Part shown: positions 27,833 to 35,841 of the stretch, piece after piece | Layout of the letters: each line of letters begins with the position of its first letter | Position numbering within the stretch: position 1 is the stretch's first letter | Notes under the pieces: generated by a model | Seen by the model: only the letters and a program-made list of their open reading frames with translations | What the model was told of the DNA's origin: nothing | Database searches by the model: none | Assembly: GCF_047601505.1 (NCBI RefSeq) | Contig: NZ_JASGJD010000001.1 | Location: forward strand, 2,666,001 to 2,730,000 | Length of the DNA stretch: 64,000 nt | Direction: 5' to 3' | Origin: Cloacibacterium sp047601505 | GTDB taxonomy: Bacteria > Bacteroidota > Bacteroidia > Flavobacteriales > Weeksellaceae | Program-made: the position numbers and the translations under genes

Positions 27833-28645
27833 CTATAAAATTGCTTCTCTTACTCTGGTTAATTTACCTAGCAAATCGTCTAATAAATCTAATTTCAACA
27901 TATTAGCGCCATCAGATTTCGCCACAGAAGGATCTGGATGAGTTTCTATAAAAATTCCGTCTGCTCCTACTACAATTCCTGCTTTTGCAATGGTTTCTAT
28001 CAATTCTGGTCTTCCTCCTGTTACCCCAGAATTTTGGTTGGGTTGTTGCAAAGAATGGGTAACGTCTAAAATTACAGGTGCATAATTTCTCATCGTAGGA
28101 ATTCCTCTGAAATCTACCACCAAATCTGTATATCCGAAAGAATTTCCTCTCTCAATAATTGCCATATTATCATTTCCACTGTCAATTACTTTTTGCACGG
28201 CAAATTTCATAGATTCTGGAGATAAAAACTGACCTTTTTTTAGCGTAACAGCTTTCCCTGTTTTGGCAGCAGCAACCAACAAATCTGTTTGGCGAACCAA
28301 AAATGCAGGAATTTGCAAAACATCTACTCCATAAGAAGCCGCCAATTCTGCATGAGCATTTTCATGAATATCTGTAGTGGTAGGAATATTGAACGTTTCG
28401 CCAACTTTTTGAATAATTTTAAGAGCTTTTTCATCTCCAATTCCTGTAAAACTATCTACTCTGCTTCTGTTTGCTTTTTTAAAACTTCCTTTAAAAATGT
28501 AAGGAATTTGATATTTATCTGTAAGTTTTACTATTTTTTCGGCAATTTGCAAAGCCATATCTTCTCCTTCTATGGCACATGGACCAGCAATTAGAAAGAA
28601 GTTTTGAGAATTTTTGTGATGAATTTTAGAAAGTGATTGAATCAT
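27833..28645 (-). CDS. kdsA: 3-deoxy-8-phosphooctulonate (Kdo-8-P) synthase
   Basis: 270 residues. It condenses arabinose 5-phosphate with phosphoenolpyruvate to Kdo-8-phosphate for the lipopolysaccharide core. Motifs: FFLIAGPCAIEGEDMALQIA, FKGSFKKANRSRVDSFTG, TDIHE, QIPAFLVRQTDLLVAAAKTG, VNLKKGQF-like VTLKKGQFLSP, IIERGNSFGYTDLVVDFRG and DVTHSLQQPNQNSGVTGG. It has N (KKAN) at the position that distinguishes metal-independent enzymes; the place of the metal Cys (usually Cys in IAGPC) holds GPCA as in both classes, so the class is not firmly settled. The promoter at 28664-28671 selects MIQSLSKI at 28645 over the ATG at 28666. Confidence 0.95.
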   Translation of the reverse strand: MIQSLSKIHHKNSQNFFLIAGPCAIEGEDMALQIAEKIVKLTDKYQIPYIFKGSFKKANRSRVDSFTGIGDEKALKIIQKVGETFNIPTTTDIHENAHAELAASYGVDVLQIPAFLVRQTDLLVAAAKTGKAVTLKKGQFLSPESMKFAVQKVIDSGNDNMAIIERGNSFGYTDLVVDFRGIPTMRNYAPVILDVTHSLQQPNQNSGVTGGRPELIETIAKAGIVVGADGIFIETHPDPSVAKSDGANMLKLDLLDDLLGKLTRVREAIL

Positions 28646-28663
28646 TTTTATTTTTTTATGTTC

Positions 28664-28671
28664 CAAAATTA
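28664..28671 (-). promoter_or_regulatory. -7 promoter element (TAATTTTG) of kdsA
   Basis: Exact TAnnTTTG on the minus strand, 19 bases before the ATG at 28645; it overlaps the upstream in-frame ATG. Confidence 0.6.
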
Positions 28672-28697
28672 ATTAAATATCATTGGAAAATCTATTC

Positions 28698-29165
28698 TTA
28701 AGAGAAATTCTTTACTTTTTTGATGAACTCTTCTGGATTTTCGGGAGAAATCATATAAACCTTACCAGATTTCATCGTTATTTTTACTTTGTTATAGATA
28801 TTGGTAACATACCAAACATCGTTTCCGTTGAAATATCCAAAATGCCCAAAAAGTCCGCCAACGCCCATTGTTCTTATATTTAAACCAATTTTAGGATTTT
28901 CTTCAATGGTATTTATATCATCAAAAGGAATCTTAATGTTCACAAAATTATTTTTAATTACAATTGTTTTATCATTTAAAAATAATTGAGGAATCATCAT
29001 ATAACTGGTAATAAAAGCCAAAGCCATAATGAGACTCACCATAAATAGAGAAACTCTTGGCGCACCCAATTTATACATAACAAACGGAACAGCAACTGCA
29101 AAAACCACAAAGGAAGTAGTCATAAGCCCTGTTCTTTTGTCCATTTTAGAAGTAAAATTTTTCAT
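28698..29165 (-). CDS. Two-helix membrane protein with PH-like domain
   Basis: 155 residues. Two adjacent membrane helices (about 15-35 and 38-57, FVVFAVAVPFVMYKLG and SLFMVSLIMALAFITSYM) are followed by a beta-rich PH-like domain (LNDKTIVIKNNFVNIKIPFDDIN, VWYVTNIYNKVKITMKSGKVYMIS) and a closing helix NPEEFIKKVKNF. The plan is that of bacterial PH-domain membrane proteins with no known activity. No promoter consensus was found upstream. Confidence 0.6.
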   Translation of the reverse strand: MKNFTSKMDKRTGLMTTSFVVFAVAVPFVMYKLGAPRVSLFMVSLIMALAFITSYMMIPQLFLNDKTIVIKNNFVNIKIPFDDINTIEENPKIGLNIRTMGVGGLFGHFGYFNGNDVWYVTNIYNKVKITMKSGKVYMISPENPEEFIKKVKNFS

Positions 29166-29180
29166 AAGATAAAAATAAAA

Positions 29181-29213
29181 AAATTCCGCTTATAAAATTA
29201 CAAGCGGAGTTTT
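29181..29213 (-). terminator. Terminator of the Nif3 / coiled-coil transcript
   Basis: Hairpin AAATTCCGCTT ... AAGCGGAGTTT about 20 bases after the stop of the coiled-coil gene. Confidence 0.7.
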
Positions 29214-29232
29214 TATATTTCGAAAATTTTTA

Positions 29233-30012
29233 TTAAAATTTAATAATAGAAGCCATTCTTTCGTTTTCCTCCATTACCAATTCGTCATCTACCAAAATTT
29301 TACCAGAATGCTCATCAATAATAATTTTTTTACGTTGAGCAATTTCCATTTGTTTTTGTGGCGGAATAGTGAAGAAAGAACCTTTAGGAGCTCCTCTTTC
29401 TAATCCTACTACCGCAAGACCGTTGATAGAACTTGTTCTAATTCTGTTATAAGAAGCCAATAATCTTTCGTCTATTTTTTCAGAAAACTCTTTAGATTTT
29501 TCTAAAAGATAATCTTCTTCTTTTTGAGTTTCTGCGATTAATGCATCTAGTTCGTTCTTTTTGAAATTCAAATGAGATTCTAGTTCATTAATTTTAGCTT
29601 TCAACTCGTCTAATAATTCGTTTTTGTGAGCAATTTTAGCATTGAATTCTTTAATTCTTTTTTCAGAAAGCTGAACTTCTAATTCTTGAAATTCAATTTC
29701 TTTAGCCAAAGCTTCAAATTCTTTATTATTTCTAACGTTGTCTTGTTGAGATTTGTATTTCTCCATCATAGACTTAGAATGAGTGATTGCTTCTTTTTTT
29801 GCTGCAATTTCATTTTGTAAATCTTTGATTTCGTTGTCAAATTTAGAAGCTCTCTTGTTAAGTCCTTCTACTTCTACTTCTAAATCTTCCACTTCAATTG
29901 GTAATTCGCCTCTTGTATTGCGGATTTCGTCTAATCTAGAATCAATAATCTGAAGATCATAAAGAGCTCTTAGTTTTTCTTCAACAGAAATTTCGTTTGT
30001 CTTATTTGCCAT
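29233..30012 (-). CDS. Coiled-coil protein of the DUF164 (C4 zinc-ribbon) family lacking the zinc cysteines
   Basis: 259 residues. Residues about 10-185 form a long antiparallel coiled coil (RALYDLQIIDSRLDEIRNTR, KSQQDNVRNNKEFEALAKEI). The C-terminal 60 residues are clearly the zf-RING_7 ribbon of this family (GLAVVGLERGAPKGSFFTIP, then PPQKQMEIAQRKKIIIDEHS, GKILVDDE), yet the four ligand positions, normally GACxGC and CExCGRIL, read GAPKGS and DEHSGKIL. All four Cys are replaced, so no zinc can be bound there. The role of the family is unsettled. The gene is 4 bases downstream of nif3, an association common in this family, and shares its transcript. Confidence 0.85.
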   Translation of the reverse strand: MANKTNEISVEEKLRALYDLQIIDSRLDEIRNTRGELPIEVEDLEVEVEGLNKRASKFDNEIKDLQNEIAAKKEAITHSKSMMEKYKSQQDNVRNNKEFEALAKEIEFQELEVQLSEKRIKEFNAKIAHKNELLDELKAKINELESHLNFKKNELDALIAETQKEEDYLLEKSKEFSEKIDERLLASYNRIRTSSINGLAVVGLERGAPKGSFFTIPPQKQMEIAQRKKIIIDEHSGKILVDDELVMEENERMASIIKF

Positions 30013-30016
30013 ATCT

Positions 30017-31114
30017 TTAAAAGAAATAATTTACAGGGTTGGTTTTTTCTGTGGATTTTAAGAATGCAAAGGTAGGAAATTTTTCCGATAAAATATCAAC
30101 TAATTGCTCAGTAACAAATTGTTCTGATTCAAAATGCCCAATATCACAGATTAAAATTTGATTTTCTGCTGAAAAAAAATCGTGATATTTTACATCACCA
30201 GTTAAATAAGCATCACATTTTGAAGCTTTTGCCGCAGAAATTCCACTTACTCCGCTTCCTCCTAAAACACCTACTTTTTTAATTTTTTTATTCAAATAAT
30301 TTGAATGTCTAATTACTTTAAGATTAAATTTTTCTTTCACAAAACGCAGAAAATCTTTCTCTTCCATTTCATTTTCCAATTCTCCAAATCTTCCTAAACC
30401 TACAAATTGATTTTCGTTTTCCAAAGCATAAATTTGATACGCCACCTCTTCGTATGGATGTGCAGATTTAACCGCAGAAAGAATCTTGTTTTTCTTAAAT
30501 TTTTCAAAAATTACAGAAATCATTACTTCATCTGCATTTTCTCGAACATTTTGCGTCCCCGAAAACGGATGAGAACCTTCAATAGGTCTAAAAGTTCCGT
30601 CTCCTTTGATGGTGAAACTGCATTCGTCATAAAAACCAATATTTCCTGCACCAGCATCAAACAAAGCTTCTTTTACCTTCTCCGAAAATGCTGTAGGAAC
30701 GTAAACCACCATTTGTAATAGATTGTCTGATTTTGGCATTAAAATTTGTTGATTTTTCAAGCCTAATTCATTACAAATTCTGTAATTTACTCCAAAATAA
30801 TCATTATCAAACGCTGTATGAATAGCATAAATGGCAATTTTATTTTCAATTGCTTTTAAAACGGCTCGTTCCACATAATTTTTGCCCGTGATAGATTTTA
30901 AACCCGAAAAAATAATTGGATGAAACGTTACAATCACATTACAATTTTTAGAAATTGCATCATCTACAACGCTTTCTAAAGCATCATGACAAACCAAAAC
31001 TCCAGAAACCTCACGTTCAGGATTTCCGCAAAGCAAACCAACATTATCAAAATCTTCAGCTTGTTTTATAGAAAATATTTTGTCTAATTCTGTGGTGAAT
31101 TGTTTTAAAATCAT
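30017..31114 (-). CDS. Nif3-like dinuclear metal centre protein
   Basis: 365 residues, the long form of the Nif3 / YbgI family (GTP cyclohydrolase I type 2 homologue) with an inserted PII-like domain in the middle. Metal-binding motifs: NVIVTFHPIIFSGLKSI (His pair), AIYAIHTAFDNDYFGVN and, near the C-terminus, CDAYLTGDVKYHDFFSA and CDIGHFESEQF. The insert contains AHPYEEVAYQIYALEN. The biochemical role is uncertain. First gene of a two-gene transcript. Confidence 0.9.
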   Translation of the reverse strand: MILKQFTTELDKIFSIKQAEDFDNVGLLCGNPEREVSGVLVCHDALESVVDDAISKNCNVIVTFHPIIFSGLKSITGKNYVERAVLKAIENKIAIYAIHTAFDNDYFGVNYRICNELGLKNQQILMPKSDNLLQMVVYVPTAFSEKVKEALFDAGAGNIGFYDECSFTIKGDGTFRPIEGSHPFSGTQNVRENADEVMISVIFEKFKKNKILSAVKSAHPYEEVAYQIYALENENQFVGLGRFGELENEMEEKDFLRFVKEKFNLKVIRHSNYLNKKIKKVGVLGGSGVSGISAAKASKCDAYLTGDVKYHDFFSAENQILICDIGHFESEQFVTEQLVDILSEKFPTFAFLKSTEKTNPVNYFF

Positions 31115-31208
31115 AATTTTAATATGAATAATGTTATTAATTTATTTGCTGCTAATTCACTAAATATTTATAAAAATTCTAAAAAATTTTCGTGAATTTG
31201 AGGCAAAA

Positions 31209-31665
31209 TCATCTCCTAAACAACCTTTCGTCAAAGTTAAAGTTTTCTATTTTAAGAATCTTAATTTGATTAAAATTTTTATGTCTGGGATTTATCAAAT
31301 AATTAAACTCACCTTGAACCGTTGCAGAAGGAACTTTTAGCACCAAAAACTTACTATCTTTTAGAAATTTGTCGCCAATAATTTGTGTAGAATTAGAGTG
31401 AGGAAAACTTTGCCAATCCTTTGGAAGCCTCTTTATTTCTAGAAAATCTACCTCTCGGAATTTCAATTTGAACCAATTGATAATCTTTCGGTAAAATCCC
31501 CAACGGAACGTGTACTGCAATCTCCGTAACACACAACGCAATAGATTGAGACATGTACAACATCGCATTTCCTCGGCTGTTCCATCTACCGCCTACCAAT
31601 TCTGCTCCTTTACCAGACAAATCTTGGGCAAATTGCTCTTTTGAAAGCCTAAAAACAATCATCAT
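31209..31665 (-). pseudogene. RES-domain toxin, frameshifted
   Basis: The N-terminal part, 31393-31665, is a clear RES toxin start: IVFRLSKEQFAQDLSGKGAE, GGRWNSRGNAMLYMSQS and ALCVTEIAVHVP hold the Arg, Tyr and Glu of the conserved NAD-binding pocket. After VQIEIP the frame breaks: the same frame runs RGRFSRNKEASKGLAKFSSL and stops, while the +1 frame continues as EVDFLEIKRLPKDWQSFPHS, then IGDKFLKDSKFLVLKVPSAT and NPRHKNFNQIKILKI to the stop at 31209. One extra base in CCGAGAGG (about 31450-31458) explains it. Corrected length is about 151 residues, the normal size. RES toxins deplete NAD+. The start overlaps the antitoxin stop. As read the toxin is truncated and probably inactive. Confidence 0.88.
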
Positions 31666-32144
31666 TACGCTAAAACACCATGTTCTATTCTTGTGAGCTC
31701 GTCTATAAGTAATTGAATCCCAAAAGAAGTTTTTAATAAATCTAAAGGCAAAATATCTCCTAAAGCTAAATTATTAGTTTCTAACCATTTTGTGAAATTT
31801 TCTCTTTCCCCAAAAACCACTTCGCCTTTGCTGTAAAGAATTTCTATCTGCAAAATACGCTCTGATTGTAATGCATCAAAAGTTTTGGACTCTTTTTGAT
31901 AACGAGATAAAGTTTTATTAGAAATATGAAGAAAATCTGCCCAATTCTGAAGCGTAAAACTATATTTCTTAATAATTTTTTCAAAAGAAGTAAAAGAAAT
32001 ACCCTTGTTAATAGAATCTATAATAGAAAAAACACCTCTATCATCAATAGAAGAATATTCTATAGAAGCACCATAAACAGCCAGAGGTTCTTTTACCAAA
32101 GAGTTTCCTTGCTCTTTTTGAATGTAAGACTTATTCTTTTTCAT
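31665..32144 (-). CDS. Xre/MbcA/ParS-type antitoxin (DUF2384)
   Basis: 159 residues from MKKNKSYIQKEQGNS. The middle is an HTH (FTLQNWADFLHISNKTLSRY) and the C-terminus is the DUF2384 toxin-binding domain (ILYSKGEVVFGERENFTKWL, then NLALGDILPLDLLKTSFGI), ending with the residues ELTRIEHGVLA that in this family reach into the toxin's active site. It is the partner of the overlapping RES toxin. An upstream in-frame ATG at 32162 lies before the expected transcription start, so 32144 is preferred. The promoter carries two copies of an 11-base repeat, probably its own binding sites. Confidence 0.88.
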   Translation of the reverse strand: MKKNKSYIQKEQGNSLVKEPLAVYGASIEYSSIDDRGVFSIIDSINKGISFTSFEKIIKKYSFTLQNWADFLHISNKTLSRYQKESKTFDALQSERILQIEILYSKGEVVFGERENFTKWLETNNLALGDILPLDLLKTSFGIQLLIDELTRIEHGVLA

Positions 32145-32159
32145 CTCATAAATTTTACA

Positions 32160-32167
32160 CAAATATA
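32160..32167 (-). promoter_or_regulatory. -7 promoter element (TATATTTG) of the RES-Xre operon
   Basis: Exact TAnnTTTG on the minus strand, 15 bases before the antitoxin ATG at 32144. Confidence 0.65.
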
Positions 32168-32200
32168 AGACTTTTGTCCAAACAAAAAAAGACTTTTGTC
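32168..32200. promoter_or_regulatory. Candidate double operator of the RES-Xre operon
   Basis: AGACTTTTGTC occurs at 32168-32178 and again at 32190-32200, a 22-base (two helical turns) spacing. Each copy contains the inverted repeat GAC-TTTT-GTC. The first abuts the -7 element and the second lies across the -33 region, as expected for autorepression by the Xre antitoxin. Confidence 0.6.
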
Positions 32201-32224
32201 TATTTTTTTAATATATATAAAAAA

Positions 32225-32250
32225 AAGAACGTACCAAAAGATACGTTCTT
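32225..32250 (-). terminator. Terminator of the gldI / cyclophilin-FKBP transcript
   Basis: 9-bp arms AAGAACGTA / TACGTTCTT with an 8-base loop, T-run on the minus strand, 20 bases after the stop. Confidence 0.8.
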
Positions 32251-32270
32251 AAAATATTTTATTGAAAGAA

Positions 32271-33347
32271 TTACTTTACCTTAACTAATTCCACATCAAA
32301 AATCAACCAAGCATTTGGAGGAATAACTCCACCAGCACCTCTTGCTCCGTATCCTAATTCTGAAGGGATTAATAAAGTAGCAGATTCGCCTTCTTTAAGA
32401 AGAAGGATACCCTCGTCCCAACCTTTAATTACTTGCCCAGCACCAATTGGAATCTCAATAGGTTCGCCTCTTTTGAAAGAATTATCAAATTCTTGTCCGT
32501 TGGTTAATTTACCAGCATAATGTACAGAAACCATATCTCCAGCTTTTGGAGCTTTACCTTCTGGGTTAGACTTAGTAATTTTATACATAAGACCAGAAGC
32601 AGTAGTCGTCATACCAGCTTTTAAATCTTCTAATTTTTTAGCAGCTTCTGCTTCTTGTTTGGCAACGTAAGCTTTATTACTTTCTTGGATTTTCCCTTTT
32701 CCTTCGTTGAAGATTTTTGCAGCATCATATTTTTTGTAATCATCACCTTTAGTAAAAACGGTAACTTTTACGATTTTAATTTCTTGTTTTGGTCTATCTT
32801 GAGTGCCAGTTTCAGAATTAGCAATAGCATCAATTACATCATCACCTTTAATCACTTTACCAAAAACAGTATGTCTTCCGTCTAACCAAGGCGTAGCAAC
32901 TTCGGTAATGAAAAACTGAGAACCATTGGTATTAGGCCCAGAATTTGCCATAGAAAGATAACCTTTACCTTCGTGTTTTAGGTCATTTTTTTCATCATCA
33001 AATTTATAACCAGGATCTCCCATACCTGTACCTTGAGGATCACCACCTTGAATCATAAAATTTTTGATCACTCTGTGAAAAACAATTCCGTCATAATAAG
33101 GAACTCCTTTTGCTTTTGCTTTGTTTTCGATAGTACCTTCTGCAAGTCCCACGAAATTCGCTACAGTTACAGGCGCATCTTTATCAAAAAATTTGATAAT
33201 TAATTCACCTTTAGAAGTTTCCATTTTTGCATATACACCGTCTTGAAGACTGTTGTAAAAATCTTTGTCTATATTCATTTTTTTATAAATTGGAGTACAA
33301 CTCGTTATTGAAATTATTGCTAACAGTAATAAAATTATTTTTTTCAT
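32271..33347 (-). CDS. Lipoprotein prolyl isomerase: cyclophilin fused to FKBP
   Basis: 358 residues from MKKIILLLLAIISITSC, a lipoprotein signal (C17). Residues about 35-210 are a cyclophilin: VYAKMETSKGELIIKFF, GIVFHRVIKNFMIQGGDPQG and GSQFFITEVATPWLDGRHTVFG carry the active-site Arg, Phe, Gln, Trp and His. A charged linker (EGKGKIQESNKAYVAKQEAE) leads to an FKBP domain (about 260-358; GDMVSVHYAGKL, GAGQVIKGWDEGILLLKEG, IPSELGYGARGAGGVIPPNA). Both cis-trans isomerase folds in one protein should help fold periplasmic or outer-membrane proteins. It lies 10 bases after gldI and is probably co-transcribed. An upstream in-frame ATG (33419) is inside gldI and would spoil the lipoprotein signal. 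Confidence 0.9.
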   Translation of the reverse strand: MKKIILLLLAIISITSCTPIYKKMNIDKDFYNSLQDGVYAKMETSKGELIIKFFDKDAPVTVANFVGLAEGTIENKAKAKGVPYYDGIVFHRVIKNFMIQGGDPQGTGMGDPGYKFDDEKNDLKHEGKGYLSMANSGPNTNGSQFFITEVATPWLDGRHTVFGKVIKGDDVIDAIANSETGTQDRPKQEIKIVKVTVFTKGDDYKKYDAAKIFNEGKGKIQESNKAYVAKQEAEAAKKLEDLKAGMTTTASGLMYKITKSNPEGKAPKAGDMVSVHYAGKLTNGQEFDNSFKRGEPIEIPIGAGQVIKGWDEGILLLKEGESATLLIPSELGYGARGAGGVIPPNAWLIFDVELVKVK

Positions 33348-33357
33348 ATTATATTTT

Positions 33358-33867
33358 CTATAAAATTTTAAGTTTAATAATAAGAGGCATATCATTTGGG
33401 ATTTTCTCATCATCTCCATACGTACCGAAAGCCAACACAGAAGGTACTAAAAGCGTAGCCTCTTCTCCTTTATTCAAAAATCTTACGGCATCTTCTACCG
33501 CTTTCAATTCATCAAATTTACCTAACTGAACCTCAATATTTTTTGTAGGCTTATCATATAATTTCTCTTGGTTAAAATCGTACAAATCGTACTGATAAGA
33601 AACCAAATCACCATCTTTTTTCTTAGTTCTTTGCTCGAAATCTTCAACATTAATCCAATAATTAAGTCCGGTAGAATAAAATTTTTGATCTTGATGATTT
33701 ATCCAATCTTGAATTTGATTTCTCTCCATCAAATTGAGACTTTTAGCTCTGTTTTTAGAAACTTCCAAATCCTTTTCGGTAAGAATCCCGCCAACAGGAG
33801 GATGTACTTGTGTATTTTTAGCACAAGAAATTACCACAAAAACTAAAAAAACAATTGCTTTTTTCAT
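33358..33867 (-). CDS. gldI: GldI-like FKBP-type prolyl isomerase lipoprotein
   Basis: 169 residues. Lipobox VVISC (C15). The layout matches gliding-motility protein GldI: short lipoprotein signal, a helix (SLNLMERNQIQDWINHQDQK), FYSTGLNYWI, and an FKBP fold (DGDLVSYQYDLYDFNQEKLY, then VEDAVRFLNKGEEATLLVPS and AFGTYGDDEKIPNDMPLII). In the family it is an outer-membrane or periplasmic folding factor needed for gliding/T9SS proteins. Upstream partner of the cyclophilin-FKBP gene. The name is by domain plan and context, so I hold it with moderate certainty. Confidence 0.72.
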   Translation of the reverse strand: MKKAIVFLVFVVISCAKNTQVHPPVGGILTEKDLEVSKNRAKSLNLMERNQIQDWINHQDQKFYSTGLNYWINVEDFEQRTKKKDGDLVSYQYDLYDFNQEKLYDKPTKNIEVQLGKFDELKAVEDAVRFLNKGEEATLLVPSVLAFGTYGDDEKIPNDMPLIIKLKIL

Positions 33868-33913
33868 ACAAAATGCGAAAGTAATAATAACTTACAAAAT
33901 AAAACAAAAAAAA

Positions 33914-33932
33914 CCGAGAAAAGTTTTCTCGG
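33914..33932 (-). terminator. Terminator of ilvE
   Basis: Palindrome CCGAGAAAAGTTTTCTCGG with A-run on the plus strand to the left, which gives a T-run on the minus strand, 27 bases after the ilvE stop. Confidence 0.8.
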
Positions 33933-33958
33933 CTTCAACTATAATATTTAGATTTTTC

Positions 33959-35032
33959 TTAAACAGTTTCAAAAACTTGTTTTTCTACTTTTACTCTCCA
34001 GCCAAATGGATCTTCCACTTTATTGGTTTGAATATCTACCAAAGCTTTTTTAAGAGTAAGTGCATAACTTTCTTCTTCGCTAAGAATTGGCAAGTCAAAC
34101 TTCTCTTCTCCAAAAGCAATTTGTTTGAAAACAGTAGTTACAACAGCTGTACCAACGCCCCAAGCTTCTTTAAGTGTACCATTTTTAGCAGCTTCTTTCA
34201 CATCATTTACCAAAACATCACCTACTTTCACCTCATATCCTTTGCTTTCTGCTAATTTCAAGAAAGAATCTCTGGTAACACCATCAAGAATTTTTTCAGA
34301 AGTTTTTGGCGTTAAAATAGTATCATTAATTCTAACAAAAACATTCATTGTACCACTTTCTTCAAACTTAGTATGCGTAGCATCATCAGTCCAAATTAAT
34401 TGGTCGTAACCTTCGTCATTTGCTAATTGAGTTGGATAAAAACTACCTGCATAGTTTCCAGCAGCTTTAGCAGAACCTACTCCACCTTCTGCAGAACGAG
34501 AATAATGGTCTGAAACTTTTACAGCAACAGGTTCAGCATAATACATCTGAGCTGGCGATGTAACAATAGCAAACATATATTTTTCAGAAATTCTAGCTTT
34601 AAGCGTTTCTTCAGTAGCAAAAACCAACGGACGAATATATAGAGATTTTCCTTCACCTTTTGGAATCCAATTTCTATCAATATCAATTAGCGCCTTTAAT
34701 CCATCTAAAAAAACATGTTCAGGAATTTCTGGAATTGCCAATCTTTTAGCAGATTTATTAATTCTAGCAAAATTCTTTTCTGGTCTAAAAAGAAAAACTT
34801 CATCAGTTTCATCTTTATACGCTTTCATCCCTTCAAAACACGCTTGACCATAATTAAAAGCCATATTAGCTGGCGTAATTGGCAATGGTCCGTAAGGCAT
34901 AATTTTAGGTTCGCCCCAGTTACCGTTCTCATATTCACATATTAACATGTGATCCCCAAATGTAGTTCCAAACGAAAAATTATCAGGATCAAAGCTTGAT
35001 ATTTTTGAGTTTGAAGTTTTTTGAATTATCAT
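33959..35032 (-). CDS. ilvE: Branched-chain amino acid aminotransferase
   Basis: 357 residues, fold type IV PLP enzyme of the longer (BCAT type II) class. It exchanges the amino group between glutamate and the keto acids of leucine, isoleucine and valine. Visible: NMAFNYGQACFEGMKAYKDE, FRPEKNFARINKSAKRL, LYIRPLVFATEETL, the PLP lysine region GGVGSAKAAGNYAGSFYP, and EESGTMNVFVRIND with VTRDSFLKLAESKG. Single gene with its own promoter and terminator, divergent from mnmD. Confidence 0.95.
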   Translation of the reverse strand: MIIQKTSNSKISSFDPDNFSFGTTFGDHMLICEYENGNWGEPKIMPYGPLPITPANMAFNYGQACFEGMKAYKDETDEVFLFRPEKNFARINKSAKRLAIPEIPEHVFLDGLKALIDIDRNWIPKGEGKSLYIRPLVFATEETLKARISEKYMFAIVTSPAQMYYAEPVAVKVSDHYSRSAEGGVGSAKAAGNYAGSFYPTQLANDEGYDQLIWTDDATHTKFEESGTMNVFVRINDTILTPKTSEKILDGVTRDSFLKLAESKGYEVKVGDVLVNDVKEAAKNGTLKEAWGVGTAVVTTVFKQIAFGEEKFDLPILSEEESYALTLKKALVDIQTNKVEDPFGWRVKVEKQVFETV

Positions 35033-35057
35033 TTTTTAAATTTATTTTGATGTTCTA

Positions 35058-35065
35058 CAAATTTA
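35058..35065 (-). promoter_or_regulatory. -7 promoter element (TAAATTTG) of ilvE
   Basis: Exact TAnnTTTG on the minus strand, 26 bases before the ilvE ATG. Confidence 0.6.
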
Positions 35066-35096
35066 ATATAATTTTTTAAATCTCAGTAAATTAGTT

Positions 35097-35104
35097 TAAT
35101 TTTG
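35097..35104 (+). promoter_or_regulatory. -7 promoter element (TAATTTTG) of mnmD
   Basis: Exact TAnnTTTG, 14 bases before the TTG start at 35118. Confidence 0.6.
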
Positions 35105-35117
35105 AAACAAAAATACT

Positions 35118-35798
35118 TTGAAAAGAGAGATAAAAACCACAGAAGACGGCAGTAAAACACTGTTTATCAATGAATTAAACGAAGGATATCATTCTCATCA
35201 TGGTGCTTTACAAGAAGCAGAACATGTATTTATAAAAAACGGAATAAATAACATAAATAATTACGAAATCAACATTCTTGAACTTGGTTTTGGTACAGGA
35301 TTAAATACTTTAGTTACAATTAATCATCATTTGAACAATGATAAAAATCATAAAATAAATTACTTCACCATCGAAAAATATCCTGTAACAAGTGATGAAA
35401 TAGCTGAGCTATCTTATGTAAAGCATTTTAATTTTGAAAATTCTGAAGAAATTTATCAAAAAATTCATTCGGTAAGTTGGAACGAAACTCATCAAATTCT
35501 GCCCAATTTTTCTCTCACAAAATTTGAATGTGACTTCTTTAATCTAGAAAATCTAGAATTACCACCAATAGATTTGGTATATTATGATTGTTTCGGTGCA
35601 AGAGTTCAACCAGACCTTTGGGAAATGCCACTTTTCGAAATGGTAAAAAATAAAATGCGAGTTGGCGGTTTGCTCACCACCTATTCTTCCAAAGGAAGTG
35701 TGAGAAGAATTTTAAAAGAATTAAACTTCGATGTAAAAAAAATAGAAGGGCCGAAAGGAAAACGCGAAATGATAAATGCGGTTTTGCTGGAAGATTAA
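35118..35798 (+). CDS. mnmD: MnmD-type tRNA 5-methylaminomethyl-2-thiouridine methyltransferase
   Basis: 226 residues of the stand-alone methyltransferase half of MnmC (DUF752). It makes the last methylation of mnm5(s2)U at the wobble base of some tRNAs. Visible: KTTEDGSKTLFINELNEGYH, SHHGALQEAEHVFI, the SAM motif INILELGFGTGLNTLVT, and LVYYDCFGARVQPDLWE followed by VGGLLTTYSSKGSVRR. The start codon is TTG: homologues begin with MKRE(I), and no ATG lies nearby; the promoter position agrees. Confidence 0.88.
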   Translation: MKREIKTTEDGSKTLFINELNEGYHSHHGALQEAEHVFIKNGINNINNYEINILELGFGTGLNTLVTINHHLNNDKNHKINYFTIEKYPVTSDEIAELSYVKHFNFENSEEIYQKIHSVSWNETHQILPNFSLTKFECDFFNLENLELPPIDLVYYDCFGARVQPDLWEMPLFEMVKNKMRVGGLLTTYSSKGSVRRILKELNFDVKKIEGPKGKREMINAVLLED

Positions 35799-35841
35799 AT
35801 CATTATTAAATATAATACCAATTACTAAATACTAAAACAAA

